Assembly: GCF_900143515.1 (NCBI RefSeq) | Contig: NZ_FSQT01000002.1 | Location: forward strand, 993,501-1,057,500 | DNA: 64,000 nucleotides | Direction: 5' to 3' | Source of the DNA: Micromonospora cremea | GTDB taxonomy: Bacteria > Actinomycetota > Actinomycetes > Mycobacteriales > Micromonosporaceae | Shown here: piece by piece, positions 1 to 7,753 of the stretch | Layout of the letters: each line of letters begins with the position of its first letter | Numbering within the stretch: position 1 is the stretch's first letter | Translations under genes and position numbers: made by a program | The notes under the pieces: model-generated | Database searches by the model: none | The model's input: the letters and a program-made list of their open reading frames with translations, nothing else | What the model was told of the DNA's origin: nothing

Positions 1-1438
1 GCACGCACTCCAGGGTGGCCGGCATCAGGTTCGTGGTGGACGCGGCGTCCGCGCGGAGCCGGGCCAGGGCCGCGTCGACGGCCGCGCCGTCCCGGTCGGC
101 CCGCCACCGGCGTACGCCGTCCACGGCTGCGGCCTCGACCGCCGGATCGACCTGCTCGACCGCCTCCGCTCCGGCCGCGGTAAGCGGGGAGGGCTCGGTC
201 TCGGTGAACCGATTGACGCCGACCACCACGTCGGCGCCGGACTCCATCCGGCTGCGGCGCTCGGCCAGCGAGGCGACCAGCGCGCTCTTGAGGTAGCCGG
301 TCTCCACGGCGGTTACCACGCCGCCCAGCTCCAGCACCTTGTCCAGCTCGGCTCGGGCACCGGTGACGATCTCGTCGACCAGCGCGGTCATCACGTGCGA
401 GCCGGCGAAGAGGTCGGGGTGTTCGAGCAGATCCGACTCGTACGCCAGAACCTGCTGCATCCGCAGCGACCACTGCTGGTCCCAAGGGCGGGGCAGGCCG
501 AGCGCCTCGTTCCAGGCGGGCAGCTGCACCGCGCGAGCCCGGGCGTCGCGGGACAGCGTCACGCCGAGCATCTCCAGCACGATTCGCTGGATGTTGTTTT
601 CCGGCTGCGCTTCGGTCAGGCCGAGCGAGTTGACCTGCACGCCATAGCGGAACCGGCGCTGCCTGGCCTCGGTGACTCCGTACCGGTCGCGGGTGATCTC
701 ATCCCAGAGCACGCCGAACGCGCGCATCTTCCCGATCTCCTCCACGAACCGCACCCCGGCGTTGACGAAGAACGAGATCCGCTGCACCACGTCACCCATC
801 CGCTCGGCGGGCACCTGGCCGGAGTCGCGCACCGCGTCGAGCACGGCGACCGCGGTGGCCAGCGCGAAACCGACCTCCTGCACCGGCGTGGCACCGGCTT
901 CCTGGAGGTGGTACGAGCAGATGTTGACCGGGTTCCACCGCGGCATCTCGCGCAGCGTGTACGCCACCACGTCGGCGGTGAGCCGCAGCGACGCCGCCGG
1001 CGGGAAGATGTACGTCCCCCGGGACAGGTACTCCTTGATGATGTCGTTCTGCGTGGTGCCGGCGCAGCGGGCCAGCTCGGCATTCTGCTCCAGCCCCACG
1101 GTGCCGTAGAGGGCGAGCAGCCACATCGTCGGCGCGTTGATGGTCATCGAGGTGTTCATGTCGGCCAGCGGGAGGCCGTCGAAGAGCGCCCGCATGTCGC
1201 CCAGGTGGGCCACCGGCACGCCGACCCGGCCGACCTCGCCGGCGGCCAGCTCGTGGTCGGGGTCGTACCCGGTCTGGGTGGGCAGGTCGAAGGCGACCGA
1301 GAGACCGGTCTGCCCCTTCGCCAGGTTGCGGCGGAAGAGGGCGTTGGTCGCGGCGGCCGACGAGTGGCCGGCGTAGGTGCGCATCACCCACGGACGGTCC
1401 CGCTCGGGCAACCGCCCCGAAGATGCCTTCTCATCCAT
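1..1438 (-). CDS. methylmalonyl-CoA mutase family protein, MeaA-like (3' end outside window)
   Basis: Adenosylcobalamin-dependent acyl-CoA mutase, catalytic TIM-barrel part. Translating leftward from the ATG at 1438 gives an open frame of about 479 codons that runs off the window edge. Family landmarks are RTYAGHS and LAKGQTGLSVAFDLPTQ near the N-terminus, DMNTSMTIN, CSYHLQEAGATP, RFRYGVQVNSLGLTEAQPEN and AVQLPAWNEALGLPRPWDQ, ending at ATLECV. The TMWLLALY variant and the overall match resemble MeaA/ethylmalonyl-CoA mutase-like proteins more than the classical MutB subunit, but the exact substrate (ethylmalonyl-, isobutyryl- or methylmalonyl-CoA) cannot be settled here. The C-terminal B12-binding domain would lie left of base 1. 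The adenosylcobalamin synthase PduO at 5826 and the hydroxyacyl-CoA dehydrogenase at 3431 fit an acyl-CoA/B12 neighbourhood. Confidence 0.9.
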   Translation of the reverse strand, partial: MDEKASSGRLPERDRPWVMRTYAGHSSAAATNALFRRNLAKGQTGLSVAFDLPTQTGYDPDHELAAGEVGRVGVPVAHLGDMRALFDGLPLADMNTSMTINAPTMWLLALYGTVGLEQNAELARCAGTTQNDIIKEYLSRGTYIFPPAASLRLTADVVAYTLREMPRWNPVNICSYHLQEAGATPVQEVGFALATAVAVLDAVRDSGQVPAERMGDVVQRISFFVNAGVRFVEEIGKMRAFGVLWDEITRDRYGVTEARQRRFRYGVQVNSLGLTEAQPENNIQRIVLEMLGVTLSRDARARAVQLPAWNEALGLPRPWDQQWSLRMQQVLAYESDLLEHPDLFAGSHVMTALVDEIVTGARAELDKVLELGGVVTAVETGYLKSALVASLAERRSRMESGADVVVGVNRFTETEPSPLTAAGAEAVEQVDPAVEAAAVDGVRRWRADRDGAAVDAALARLRADAASTTNLMPATLECV

Positions 1439-1576
1439 GGCCGGAGTCTAAGTTACCGTTCAGTAAAACGGGCTGTGGAAAACCACACAGGTCCATGTCG
1501 CGGACGTCTGGGTGCGAAGTGCCCGCAGTGTCCCGGACCACCACACCCCGGGCGCCGCACCGCCCTGGCTAGGACG

Positions 1577-1582
1577 CACACT
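1577..1582 (+). promoter_or_regulatory. candidate leaderless promoter -10 (CACACT) of the ABC operon
   Basis: CACACT lies 7 nt upstream of the ATG at 1590, and no Shine-Dalgarno sequence is visible in between. The same CACACTGGA-type string precedes the GTG at 17890 with identical spacing. The -35 is unclear. Confidence 0.4.
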
Positions 1583-1589
1583 GGACGTC

Positions 1590-2441
1590 ATGGATGACGA
1601 GCTGGCCATCTCCGTCCGGGGACTGCGCAAGGCGTACGGCGACAACGTGGCCGTGGCCGGCGTGGACCTCGACGTCGACCGCGGCGAGGTGTTCGCCCTG
1701 CTCGGCCCGAACGGCGCCGGCAAGACCACAACGGTGGAGATCCTCGAGGGCTACCGGCGCCGGGACGCCGGCGAGGTCACCGTGCTCGGCGCGGACCCGG
1801 CGCACCCGGACGCCGGCTGGCGATCCCGGGTGGGCATCGTGCTGCAGGGCACCGGCGAGTTCGACGAGCTGACCGTGGCCGAGGTGATTCGCCACTTCTC
1901 CGGCTTCTACCCGGACGCCGACGACCCGGACAAGGTGATCGAGCGGGTCGGGCTGGCCGGCAAGGCGAAGGCCCGCACGCACACCCTCTCCGGCGGGCAG
2001 AAGCGCCGCCTCGACGTGGCGCTGGGCATCATCGGCCGCCCCGAGCTGCTCTTCCTCGACGAGCCGACCACCGGCTTCGACCCGGAGGCCCGCCGCGAGT
2101 TCTGGGAGCTGATCCGCGACCTCGCCGCGGCCGGCACCACCATCGTGCTGACCACCCACTACCTGGACGAGGCCGAGGCGCTGGCCGACCGCGTCGGGGT
2201 GATCACCGGCGGACGACTGGTCGAGGTGTCCGCGCCGAACCGGCTGGGCAACCGGCAGGAGTCCCTCGCGACGGTCTCCTGGCGTACCCCGGAAGGGGCG
2301 GTGGAGAGCGCGCAGAGCGCGGCGCCGACGGCCCTGGTGGCCGAGCTGGCCGCGCGCTACGGCGGCGAGGTCCCCGGGCTCACCGTGACCCGGCCGACCC
2401 TGGAGGACGTCTACCTCACGATGATCGGACAAGCGCGATGA
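1590..2441 (+). CDS. ABC transporter ATP-binding protein (DrrA/CcmA type)
   Basis: Cytoplasmic ATPase of an ABC-2 type exporter, 283 residues. Walker A GPNGAGKTT is near residues 39-47, signature LSGGQKRR near 132, Walker B LLFLDEPTTGFDP near 153 and the switch His in TTHYLDEAEAL near 188. These match daunorubicin-resistance (DrrA)-like exporters. The frame is open further upstream, but the ATG at 1590 is chosen because family homology starts there and a -10-like element sits 7 nt before it. The stop overlaps the permease start as ATGA (2438-2441), so the two genes are translationally coupled. The exported substrate (drug, lipid or own metabolite) is not predictable. Confidence 0.92.
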   Translation: MDDELAISVRGLRKAYGDNVAVAGVDLDVDRGEVFALLGPNGAGKTTTVEILEGYRRRDAGEVTVLGADPAHPDAGWRSRVGIVLQGTGEFDELTVAEVIRHFSGFYPDADDPDKVIERVGLAGKAKARTHTLSGGQKRRLDVALGIIGRPELLFLDEPTTGFDPEARREFWELIRDLAAAGTTIVLTTHYLDEAEALADRVGVITGGRLVEVSAPNRLGNRQESLATVSWRTPEGAVESAQSAAPTALVAELAARYGGEVPGLTVTRPTLEDVYLTMIGQAR

Positions 2442-3283
2442 CGACCACGACGAAGCCGGCGACGCCGGTCGCCGCGACCCGGGGCCGCCGACCGGGCGCC
2501 GGGGGACTCGCCCTGCGGCAGGGCCGGCTGGAGATCACCCAGTTCCTGCGCAGCCGGGAGTCCGTCGTCTTCACGATGGGCTTCCCCATCATCATGATCC
2601 TGATCTTCGCGTCGATCTTCGACGGCACGATCGGCGGCGGGGTCAAGTTCACCCAGTACTTCATCACCGGGATGATCGCGACCGGCCTGATGACGGTCAG
2701 CTTCCAGAACCTCGGCATCTGGATCCCGATCGAGCGGGACCGGGGCGTGCTCAAGCGCTACCGGGGCACGCCGATGCCGAAGTGGGTCTGGTTCGCCGGC
2801 AAGGTGATCATGGTGGTGGCGATCGGCATCGCCGAGACCGCGCTGCTGCTGGCGGTCGCGGTGGCGCTGTTCGACCTCGACCTGCCCGGTACCGCCGGGA
2901 AGTGGTTCACCTTCGGCTGGGTCGCCGTGCTCGGGGTGACCGCCTGCACCCTGTGCGGCATCGCCATCTCGTCGCTGGCCCGCACCGCGCGCAGCGGCTC
3001 GGCAGTGGTCACCCCGGTCGCCCTGGTGCTCCAGTTCATCTCCGGGGTGTTCTTCGTCTTCACCGACCTGCCCACCTGGATGCAGCAGGTGGCCGCGCTG
3101 TTCCCGCTCAAGTGGATGTGCCAGGGGCTGCGGTCGGTCTTCCTGCCGTCCAGCTTCGGCGCACAGGAGCCGGGAGGCTCGTTCGAGCTGGGCCGCGTCG
3201 CGCTGGTGCTGACCCTGTGGTGCGTGATCGGCGTCGTACTCTGCCTGACCACCTTCCGCTGGACCACCAAGCGCGACGGCTAA
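2438..3283 (+). CDS. ABC-2 type transporter permease
   Basis: Membrane partner of the upstream ATPase, 281 residues. After a charged cytoplasmic N-terminus, about six hydrophobic segments follow (first at GFPIIMILIFASIF, last at LVLTLWCVIGVVLCL). The segment ISGVFFVFTDLPTWMQ before the last helices is typical of ABC-2 permeases of the DrrB class. It starts within the ATPase stop codon. Together they form a complete two-gene exporter that ends in the hairpin at 3323-3380. Confidence 0.9.
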   Translation: MTTTTKPATPVAATRGRRPGAGGLALRQGRLEITQFLRSRESVVFTMGFPIIMILIFASIFDGTIGGGVKFTQYFITGMIATGLMTVSFQNLGIWIPIERDRGVLKRYRGTPMPKWVWFAGKVIMVVAIGIAETALLLAVAVALFDLDLPGTAGKWFTFGWVAVLGVTACTLCGIAISSLARTARSGSAVVTPVALVLQFISGVFFVFTDLPTWMQQVAALFPLKWMCQGLRSVFLPSSFGAQEPGGSFELGRVALVLTLWCVIGVVLCLTTFRWTTKRDG

Positions 3284-3322
3284 CCCCCGCCCGCCTGCCG
3301 CGCCCTCCGCGCGCCGCCCCAC

Positions 3323-3380
3323 CGATCTAGGGCTCGTTGTCGTTTTTTGATCTCCAACGACAGCGATTCGCCCTAGATCG
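3323..3380. repeat. 58-nt inverted repeat between convergent genes
   Basis: The outer arms CGATCTAGGGC (3323-3333) and GCCCTAGATCG (3370-3380) are perfect complements. Inside, CGTTGTCGTT and AACGACAGCG continue the pairing with one mismatch. A T-run (3343-3348) sits in the loop region. It lies 40 nt after the permease stop and 50 nt after the stop of the opposing dehydrogenase, so it can act as a bidirectional terminator. The long regular arms also suggest a dispersed intergenic element. Confidence 0.6.
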
Positions 3381-3430
3381 ACGCGGGAGTCGGCGCACGG
3401 GGGCGCGGCGCGCGCGGGGCGGGGTGGGGG

Positions 3431-4279
3431 TTAGTACGTGTAGAAGCCCTTGCCGGTTTTGCGGCCCAGGTCGCCGGCGGTGACCATCCGCTGGAGCAGC
3501 TCCGGCGGGAAGAACTTCTCGTCGGCGGTGTCGGTGTAGATGTTCTTCGAGGCGTGCAGCAGCACGTCCACGCCGGTGAGGTCGGTGGTGGCCAGCGGGC
3601 CCATCGCGTGCCCGAAGCCCAGCCGGCAGGCGGTGTCCAGGTCCTCAGCCGACACCACGCCGGACTCGACCAGCTTGACCGCCTCGACCACCAGGGCGGA
3701 GATCAGCCGGGTGGTGACGAAGCCGGCGATGTCCCGGTTGACCACCACCACCGTCTTGCCGATCTCCTCGGCGAAGGCCCGTACGGTGGCCAGCGTGGCG
3801 TCACTGGTCTTGTAGCCGCGGACCAGCTCGCACAGCTGCATCATCGGCACCGGGGAGAAGAAGTGGGTGCCGACGACCATCTCGGGCCGTTCGGTGACCG
3901 CGGCGATCTGGGTGACGGGGATGGCCGAGGTGTTGGTGGCGAGCACCGCGTCGGACTTGCAGATCTTGTCCAGGGCGCGGAACACCTCGTGCTTGATCTC
4001 CAGACGCTCGAAGACCGCCTCGACCACGATGTCCGCGTCGGCCGCCGCCTCCAGGTCGGTGGTCGGGGTGATCCGGGCGAGCGTCGCCTCGACCTCGGAC
4101 GCCTCGATCTTGCCCTTCTCGGCGAACTTCTCCAGCGACTTCCGGATGCCGCCGAGGCCCCGGGTGGTGGCCGCGTCGTCCAGGTCGCGCAGCGTCACCT
4201 GCCAGCCCGCCTGCGCCGCCACCTGGGCGATGCCGGAGCCCATCAGCCCGGCCCCGACGACCGCGAGTCGACCCGCCAT
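3431..4279 (-). CDS. 3-hydroxybutyryl-CoA dehydrogenase family protein
   Basis: NAD(P)-dependent 3-hydroxyacyl-CoA dehydrogenase, 282 residues, the usual single-unit Hbd/PaaH length. The Rossmann motif VVGAGLMGSGIAQ is at residues 7-19. The catalytic His is in VGTHFFSPVPMMQ (about residue 138), followed by the C-terminal dimerisation half with GFGHAMGPLATTDL. The start ATG is preceded by GAGGGAGAAGCAG. It interconverts acetoacetyl-CoA and 3-hydroxybutyryl-CoA or longer homologues, for fatty-acid, butyrate or ethylmalonyl-CoA metabolism. It could share a pathway with the MeaA-like mutase at the left edge, but the two genes are separated by the convergent ABC operon. Confidence 0.92.
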   Translation of the reverse strand: MAGRLAVVGAGLMGSGIAQVAAQAGWQVTLRDLDDAATTRGLGGIRKSLEKFAEKGKIEASEVEATLARITPTTDLEAAADADIVVEAVFERLEIKHEVFRALDKICKSDAVLATNTSAIPVTQIAAVTERPEMVVGTHFFSPVPMMQLCELVRGYKTSDATLATVRAFAEEIGKTVVVVNRDIAGFVTTRLISALVVEAVKLVESGVVSAEDLDTACRLGFGHAMGPLATTDLTGVDVLLHASKNIYTDTADEKFFPPELLQRMVTAGDLGRKTGKGFYTY

Positions 4280-4346
4280 CTGCTTCTCCCTCGCTGCGAT
4301 TGAGTGCCTGCCTGCACCCTAGTCGGCGAGCCTGAACGACGGCTAA

Positions 4347-4373
4347 GGGGCTGTCGGGAGACCGCACAGCCCC
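4347..4373 (-). terminator. hairpin downstream of murA
   Basis: GGGGCTGT (4347-4354) pairs with ACAGCCCC (4366-4373), and AA/TT pairs extend the stem in part. It begins 9 nt past the murA stop and ends 68 nt before the dehydrogenase start. There is no strong U-run, as is usual for GC-rich actinobacterial terminators. Confidence 0.5.
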
Positions 4374-4381
4374 GGTTGGTG

Positions 4382-5749
4382 TCAGATCTCCAGCGCCGGC
4401 TCCTCCCGCGTCGTCCCTCGCTCGACGGCCACCCCGAGCGCGCGCAGGTCGGCGACGAAGTCCGGGTAGCCCCGGTCGACGTGGTGCACGTGGGAGACCT
4501 CGGTGACCCCGTCCGCGCAGAGCCCGGCCATGATCAGCCCGGCTCCGGCGCGGATGTCGGTGGCCCGTACCGGCGCCCCGGAGAGATGTTGCCGGCCGCG
4601 GACCACCGCGTGGTGCCCGTCGGTCTTGATGTCCGCGCCGAGGCGCATCATCTCGTTGGCGAACATGAACCGGCCGTCGAAGATGTTCTCGGTGATCAAC
4701 GAAGCGCCGTCGCTGACCGCGGCCAGGCCGATCGCCATCGGCAGCAGGTCGGTGGCGAAGCCCGGGTACGGCAGCGTCACCACGTCGACCGCGCGGGGCC
4801 GGTCGTCCATCCGCACCCGGAAGCCGTCTCCCCGGGTCTCCACCAGGCCGCCGGCCGCCACCACCTTGTCCAGCGCGACCTCCAGGAAGGCCGGGTCGAG
4901 CCCGGTCACCGTCACGTCGCCACGGGTCATCGCCGCACCGAACGCCCAGGTGCCGGCGACGATCCGGTCCCCCACCGTGGCGTGTCGCACCGGGCGCAGC
5001 CCGGGTACGCCGGTGATCCGCAGGGTGGATGTGCCAGCGCCGGAGATCCGCGCGCCCATCTGGTTGAGCATGGTGCAGATGTCGACGATCTCCGGCTCCC
5101 GAGCGGCGTTGTCGATCATCGTGGTGCCCTGGGCCAGCACCGCCGCCATCACCAGGTTCTCGGTCGCCCCCACGCTGGGGAAGTCCAGCACGATGTCCGC
5201 GCCGCGCAGCCCGTGCGGTGCGGCGGCGATGACGAACCCGTGCTCACCGGAGATGTCCGCGCCCATCCGGGTCAGCCCGGAGACGTGCATGTCCAGTCCG
5301 CGCGAGCCGATCGCGTCGCCGCCCGGGTGGGCCACCCGCACGTACCCCCGGCGGGCCAGCAGCGGGCCGAGTACGCAGATCGACGCGCGTAGCCGGCGGA
5401 CCAGGTCGTAGTCCGCGTCCGCGCCAGGCTGCTCGGGTACGTCGATGGTCACCGATCGGGAGCGGGCCAACCCGCCCCGCGCGACCATCGGATCGACCGG
5501 GTCGTCCGCGTCGAACCGCACGTCGCAGCCCAGCCGACGCAGCACCTCCCCCATGATCGCGATGTCGGTGATCCGCGGGACGTTGGTGATCACGCTGCGG
5601 CCCGGAGCGAGCAGCGCGGCGGCCATCAACTTCAACGCCGAGTTCTTGGCACCGACCACGTGCACGGTGCCGGCCAGCCGGGCGCCGCCGCGTACCCGGA
5701 TGACATCGACTTCGTTGACCGCCGGATCACCCGCGTCCCCGGGGCTCAC
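4382..5749 (-). CDS. murA: UDP-N-acetylglucosamine 1-carboxyvinyltransferase (Asp-type MurA)
   Basis: First committed step of peptidoglycan synthesis: transfers enolpyruvate from PEP to UDP-GlcNAc. The fold landmarks [41 protein letters not shown] and [12 protein letters not shown] are present. The active-site loop reads [16 protein letters not shown]: Asp replaces the usual fosfomycin-target Cys (Cys115 in E. coli) at about residue 145. The start is uncertain. The frame is open to 5848; the GTG at 5749 gives 455 residues, close to the family's 420-450. The ATG at 5827 would overlap the divergent pduO start codon by 2 nt and add about 26 residues of non-family sequence. Confidence 0.93.
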   Translation of the reverse strand: MSPGDAGDPAVNEVDVIRVRGGARLAGTVHVVGAKNSALKLMAAALLAPGRSVITNVPRITDIAIMGEVLRRLGCDVRFDADDPVDPMVARGGLARSRSVTIDVPEQPGADADYDLVRRLRASICVLGPLLARRGYVRVAHPGGDAIGSRGLDMHVSGLTRMGADISGEHGFVIAAAPHGLRGADIVLDFPSVGATENLVMAAVLAQGTTMIDNAAREPEIVDICTMLNQMGARISGAGTSTLRITGVPGLRPVRHATVGDRIVAGTWAFGAAMTRGDVTVTGLDPAFLEVALDKVVAAGGLVETRGDGFRVRMDDRPRAVDVVTLPYPGFATDLLPMAIGLAAVSDGASLITENIFDGRFMFANEMMRLGADIKTDGHHAVVRGRQHLSGAPVRATDIRAGAGLIMAGLCADGVTEVSHVHHVDRGYPDFVADLRALGVAVERGTTREEPALEI

Positions 5750-5812
5750 CACCGCCGGCCAGCCGGCGGCGGTGGTGTCCGGCCGCGCCGGGATCGTCAG
5801 GTCCGGTATCCG

Positions 5813-5818
5813 TAGGCT
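5813..5818 (+). promoter_or_regulatory. candidate leaderless promoter -10 (TAGGCT) of pduO
   Basis: TAGGCT lies exactly 7 nt before the ATG at 5826 with no ribosome-binding site between, matching the spacing at other genes in the window. It falls in the murA/pduO divergent region. Confidence 0.5.
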
Positions 5819-5825
5819 GTGCGTC

Positions 5826-6398
5826 ATGGCCGTCCACCTCACGCGCATCTACACCAAGGCCGGCGACGCCGGCATGACCAGGCTGAGTAACAACGAGCAG
5901 GTGCCGAAGATCGATCCACGGATCGCCGCGTACGCGGATGTCGACGAGTGCAACGCGGCGATCGGCGTCGCGCTCGCCCTGGGCCAGCTCGACGGGGAAC
6001 TGCGGGCCGTGCTGGCGTCGATCCAGAACGACCTGTTCGACGTGGGCGCCGACCTGTCCACGCCGGTCGAGCCGGAGCCGAAGTACCCGCCGCTGCGGGT
6101 GACCGAGGAGTACGTCGAGCGCCTCGAGGGCTGGTGCGACGAGTACAACGCACGCCTGAGCAAGCTCGACTCCTTCATCCTCCCCGGCGGCACCGCGGGT
6201 GCGGCGCTGCTGCACGTGGCGCGGACCATCGCCCGGCGTGCCGAACGGGCAGCGTGGGCGCTGGTCGGCCACGATCCGGAACGGACCAGCCCGCTCCCGG
6301 CAAAGTATCTCAACCGGCTCTCCGATCTGCTCTTTATCCTGTCAAGAACGGCAAATCCGGCGGGAGATGTGCTATGGGTGCCGGGCGGTAAGCGCTGA
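5826..6398 (+). CDS. pduO: cob(I)yrinic acid a,c-diamide / cob(I)alamin adenosyltransferase, PduO type
   Basis: Makes adenosylcobalamin from cob(I)alamin and ATP; 190 residues, the normal PduO length. The ATP-binding N-terminus reads [14 protein letters not shown] (residues 9-22). The later conserved regions [27 protein letters not shown] and [14 protein letters not shown] are all present, so the five-helix trimeric enzyme is complete. The ATG at 5826 is chosen over longer starts because family homology begins there and TAGGCT lies 7 nt upstream. It can supply the cofactor for the mutase at the left edge. The stop overlaps the probable start of the next gene. Confidence 0.94.
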   Translation: MAVHLTRIYTKAGDAGMTRLSNNEQVPKIDPRIAAYADVDECNAAIGVALALGQLDGELRAVLASIQNDLFDVGADLSTPVEPEPKYPPLRVTEEYVERLEGWCDEYNARLSKLDSFILPGGTAGAALLHVARTIARRAERAAWALVGHDPERTSPLPAKYLNRLSDLLFILSRTANPAGDVLWVPGGKR

Positions 6399-6799
6399 GC
6401 GTCGGCGGGCTGCACCACGTGGAGGTGTGGGTTCCCGATCTCGACGCCGCCACGCGTAGCTGGGGCTGGCTCCTGGGCGAACTGGGCTGGACGCTCCACC
6501 AGGACTGGCCGGCCGGCCGCTCGTGGCGCCTCGGCGCCACCTACCTGGTCGTGGAGCAGTCACCCGCGCTCTCCGGGGCGGTCCACGACCGGCTCGCCCC
6601 GGGTCTCAACCATCTGGCCTTCCACGCCGGGCCGCCTGCCACCGTGGACCGGCTGGTCGCGGCGGCGCCGGCACACGGCTGGGCCCTGCTGTTCCCGGAC
6701 CGGCACCCGCACGCCGGTGGGCCGGACACCTACGCCGCCTACCTCACCGACAATCAGGGGTACGAGGTGGAACTGGTCGCCACCGGTAACGGCAGTTGA
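6395..6799 (+). CDS. VOC (glyoxalase/bleomycin-resistance fold) family protein
   Basis: Small vicinal-oxygen-chelate protein. Starting at CTG 6395, whose TG overlaps the pduO stop codon (CTGA), gives 134 residues opening with [15 protein letters not shown]. This restores the first beta strand and its metal-binding His. The next start, GTG at 6419, would remove that strand. The second half has GLNHLAFHAG and ends with the Glu-bearing strand GYEVELVA, so the metal-ligand pattern looks intact. It has one VOC module half-pair, as in methylmalonyl-CoA epimerase/FosA-type proteins. The substrate is unknown. Coupling to pduO suggests co-expression rather than a B12 role. Confidence 0.75.
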   Translation: MSVGGLHHVEVWVPDLDAATRSWGWLLGELGWTLHQDWPAGRSWRLGATYLVVEQSPALSGAVHDRLAPGLNHLAFHAGPPATVDRLVAAAPAHGWALLFPDRHPHAGGPDTYAAYLTDNQGYEVELVATGNGS

Positions 6800-6843
6800 C
6801 GAGAACCGCGCCTGAACGACGCACAGCGCCTCGCGAGGGAATC

Positions 6844-6916
6844 AGGGCGTGTTTCAGAAGTTGTCGGTCGAGCCGAGCCGGAGTCCGGGAGCCGTCCGCA
6901 CTTCTGAACACGCCCT
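6844..6916. repeat. 73-nt inverted-repeat element overlapping a stop codon
   Basis: AGGGCGTGTTTCAGAAGT (6844-6861) and ACTTCTGAACACGCCCT (6900-6916) are complementary with one bulged T, enclosing 38 nt. It lies between the convergent VOC and DUF2550 genes, and its right end overlaps the DUF2550 stop codon (6915-6917). The ends resemble transposon terminal repeats, so this is either a MITE-like insertion or a strong bidirectional terminator. Confidence 0.6.
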
Positions 6917-7370
6917 AGGCGGCAGGCCAATCCTGGGAGGCCATACGCGGCGAGACCGCCCCCGGAGGGGCGGCCTCGAGCCAGGAGAGGAAACCGGTCA
7001 CTGTCGACCGCGCCATGGCGATCTCCACCGGTGCATGGTGACTGGTACAGCGGAGGATCACCCAGTCGGCCGGCATGGAGAGGCGTTCCTGACCCTCGGG
7101 CAACCGACGGCGCTCCACCGCGAGCCCCTTGCGGGAGAGCACCCGCTTGGGCCGCAGCGCGAAGCTGAACATCCGGTACCAGCGCAGCTCGTCACCAGCG
7201 AACCGGCCGAAGCCCGGCGACCAGCCGCGGCCGTCGAGCATGGTGGAGACCCGGACGCTGAGCCGGATGATGCCACCGCTCCGGGTGACCAGGGCCCGCC
7301 GGACGAAGAGAATGAGGAGCGCAGCGAGGATGACCGCGACGCCGATCCCGATTCCCTCGACGATCTCCAT
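6915..7370 (-). CDS. DUF2550 family membrane protein
   Basis: Protein of 151 residues with one N-terminal membrane helix (about residues 6-24, IGIGVAVILAALLILFVR) followed by a soluble domain containing RGWSPGFGRFAGDELRWYR. This family regularly sits directly after atpC in actinobacteria. Its function is not established. Here it starts 12 nt after the atpC stop, so the two are almost certainly co-transcribed. Its stop codon lies in the end of the 6844-6916 inverted repeat. Confidence 0.88.
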   Translation of the reverse strand: MEIVEGIGIGVAVILAALLILFVRRALVTRSGGIIRLSVRVSTMLDGRGWSPGFGRFAGDELRWYRMFSFALRPKRVLSRKGLAVERRRLPEGQERLSMPADWVILRCTSHHAPVEIAMARSTVTGFLSWLEAAPPGAVSPRMASQDWPAA

Positions 7371-7382
7371 CCCCGGTACGGC

Positions 7383-7664
7383 TCAGTGGCTCTGCGAGGA
7401 GACCGGGGTCGCGCTCTCGGCCAGCACGGTGACGCCGTCGGCGCTCACCGAGAGGAAGCCGCCGGCCACGTCGTAGGCGACCTGCTGACCGCCGGCAAGC
7501 TTGATGCGTACCTGGCCGGGCTCGGCGAGCTGGCCGAGCAACGGCGCGTGCCCCGGCAGGACACCGAGCTCACCCTCGGTCGTCCGGGCGACGACCATCT
7601 CGGCGTCACCGGACCAGACCTTCTCCTCGACGGCGACGAGCTCGACGTGAAGCTGCTGTGCCAC
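7383..7664 (-). CDS. atpC: ATP synthase F1 subunit epsilon (short form)
   Basis: Central-stalk subunit of F1, 93 residues. Only the N-terminal beta-sandwich is encoded ([46 protein letters not shown]). The C-terminal two-helix hairpin that inhibits ATP hydrolysis in longer epsilons (about 135 residues) is missing. The GTG start at 7664 has AAGGAGACAGC before it. Unusually, it is not next to atpD: the LCP gene and the terminator at 9065-9091 intervene, so epsilon must be transcribed apart from the other F1 genes, probably from the LCP promoter. Confidence 0.94.
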   Translation of the reverse strand: MAQQLHVELVAVEEKVWSGDAEMVVARTTEGELGVLPGHAPLLGQLAEPGQVRIKLAGGQQVAYDVAGGFLSVSADGVTVLAESATPVSSQSH

Positions 7665-7753
7665 GCTGTCTCCTTGCTGCGGCGGCGGATTGCCGAAAGT
7701 CTAGTCCTGAGGCGAACGCGCCCCCAAGGCGGGTGGGGAGAGCTACGCCACGG

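Noticed and set aside
395..1597. Long plus-strand open frame opposite the left-edge gene
   Set aside because: It is a GC-driven shadow: its Gly/Arg/His-rich translation has no family pattern, while the minus strand encodes a perfect MeaA-like mutase that runs off the window.
5749..5848. Longer murA start at 5827 or 5848
   Set aside because: The extra residues do not match the MurA family, and 5827 would overlap the divergent pduO start codon and its -10 element.
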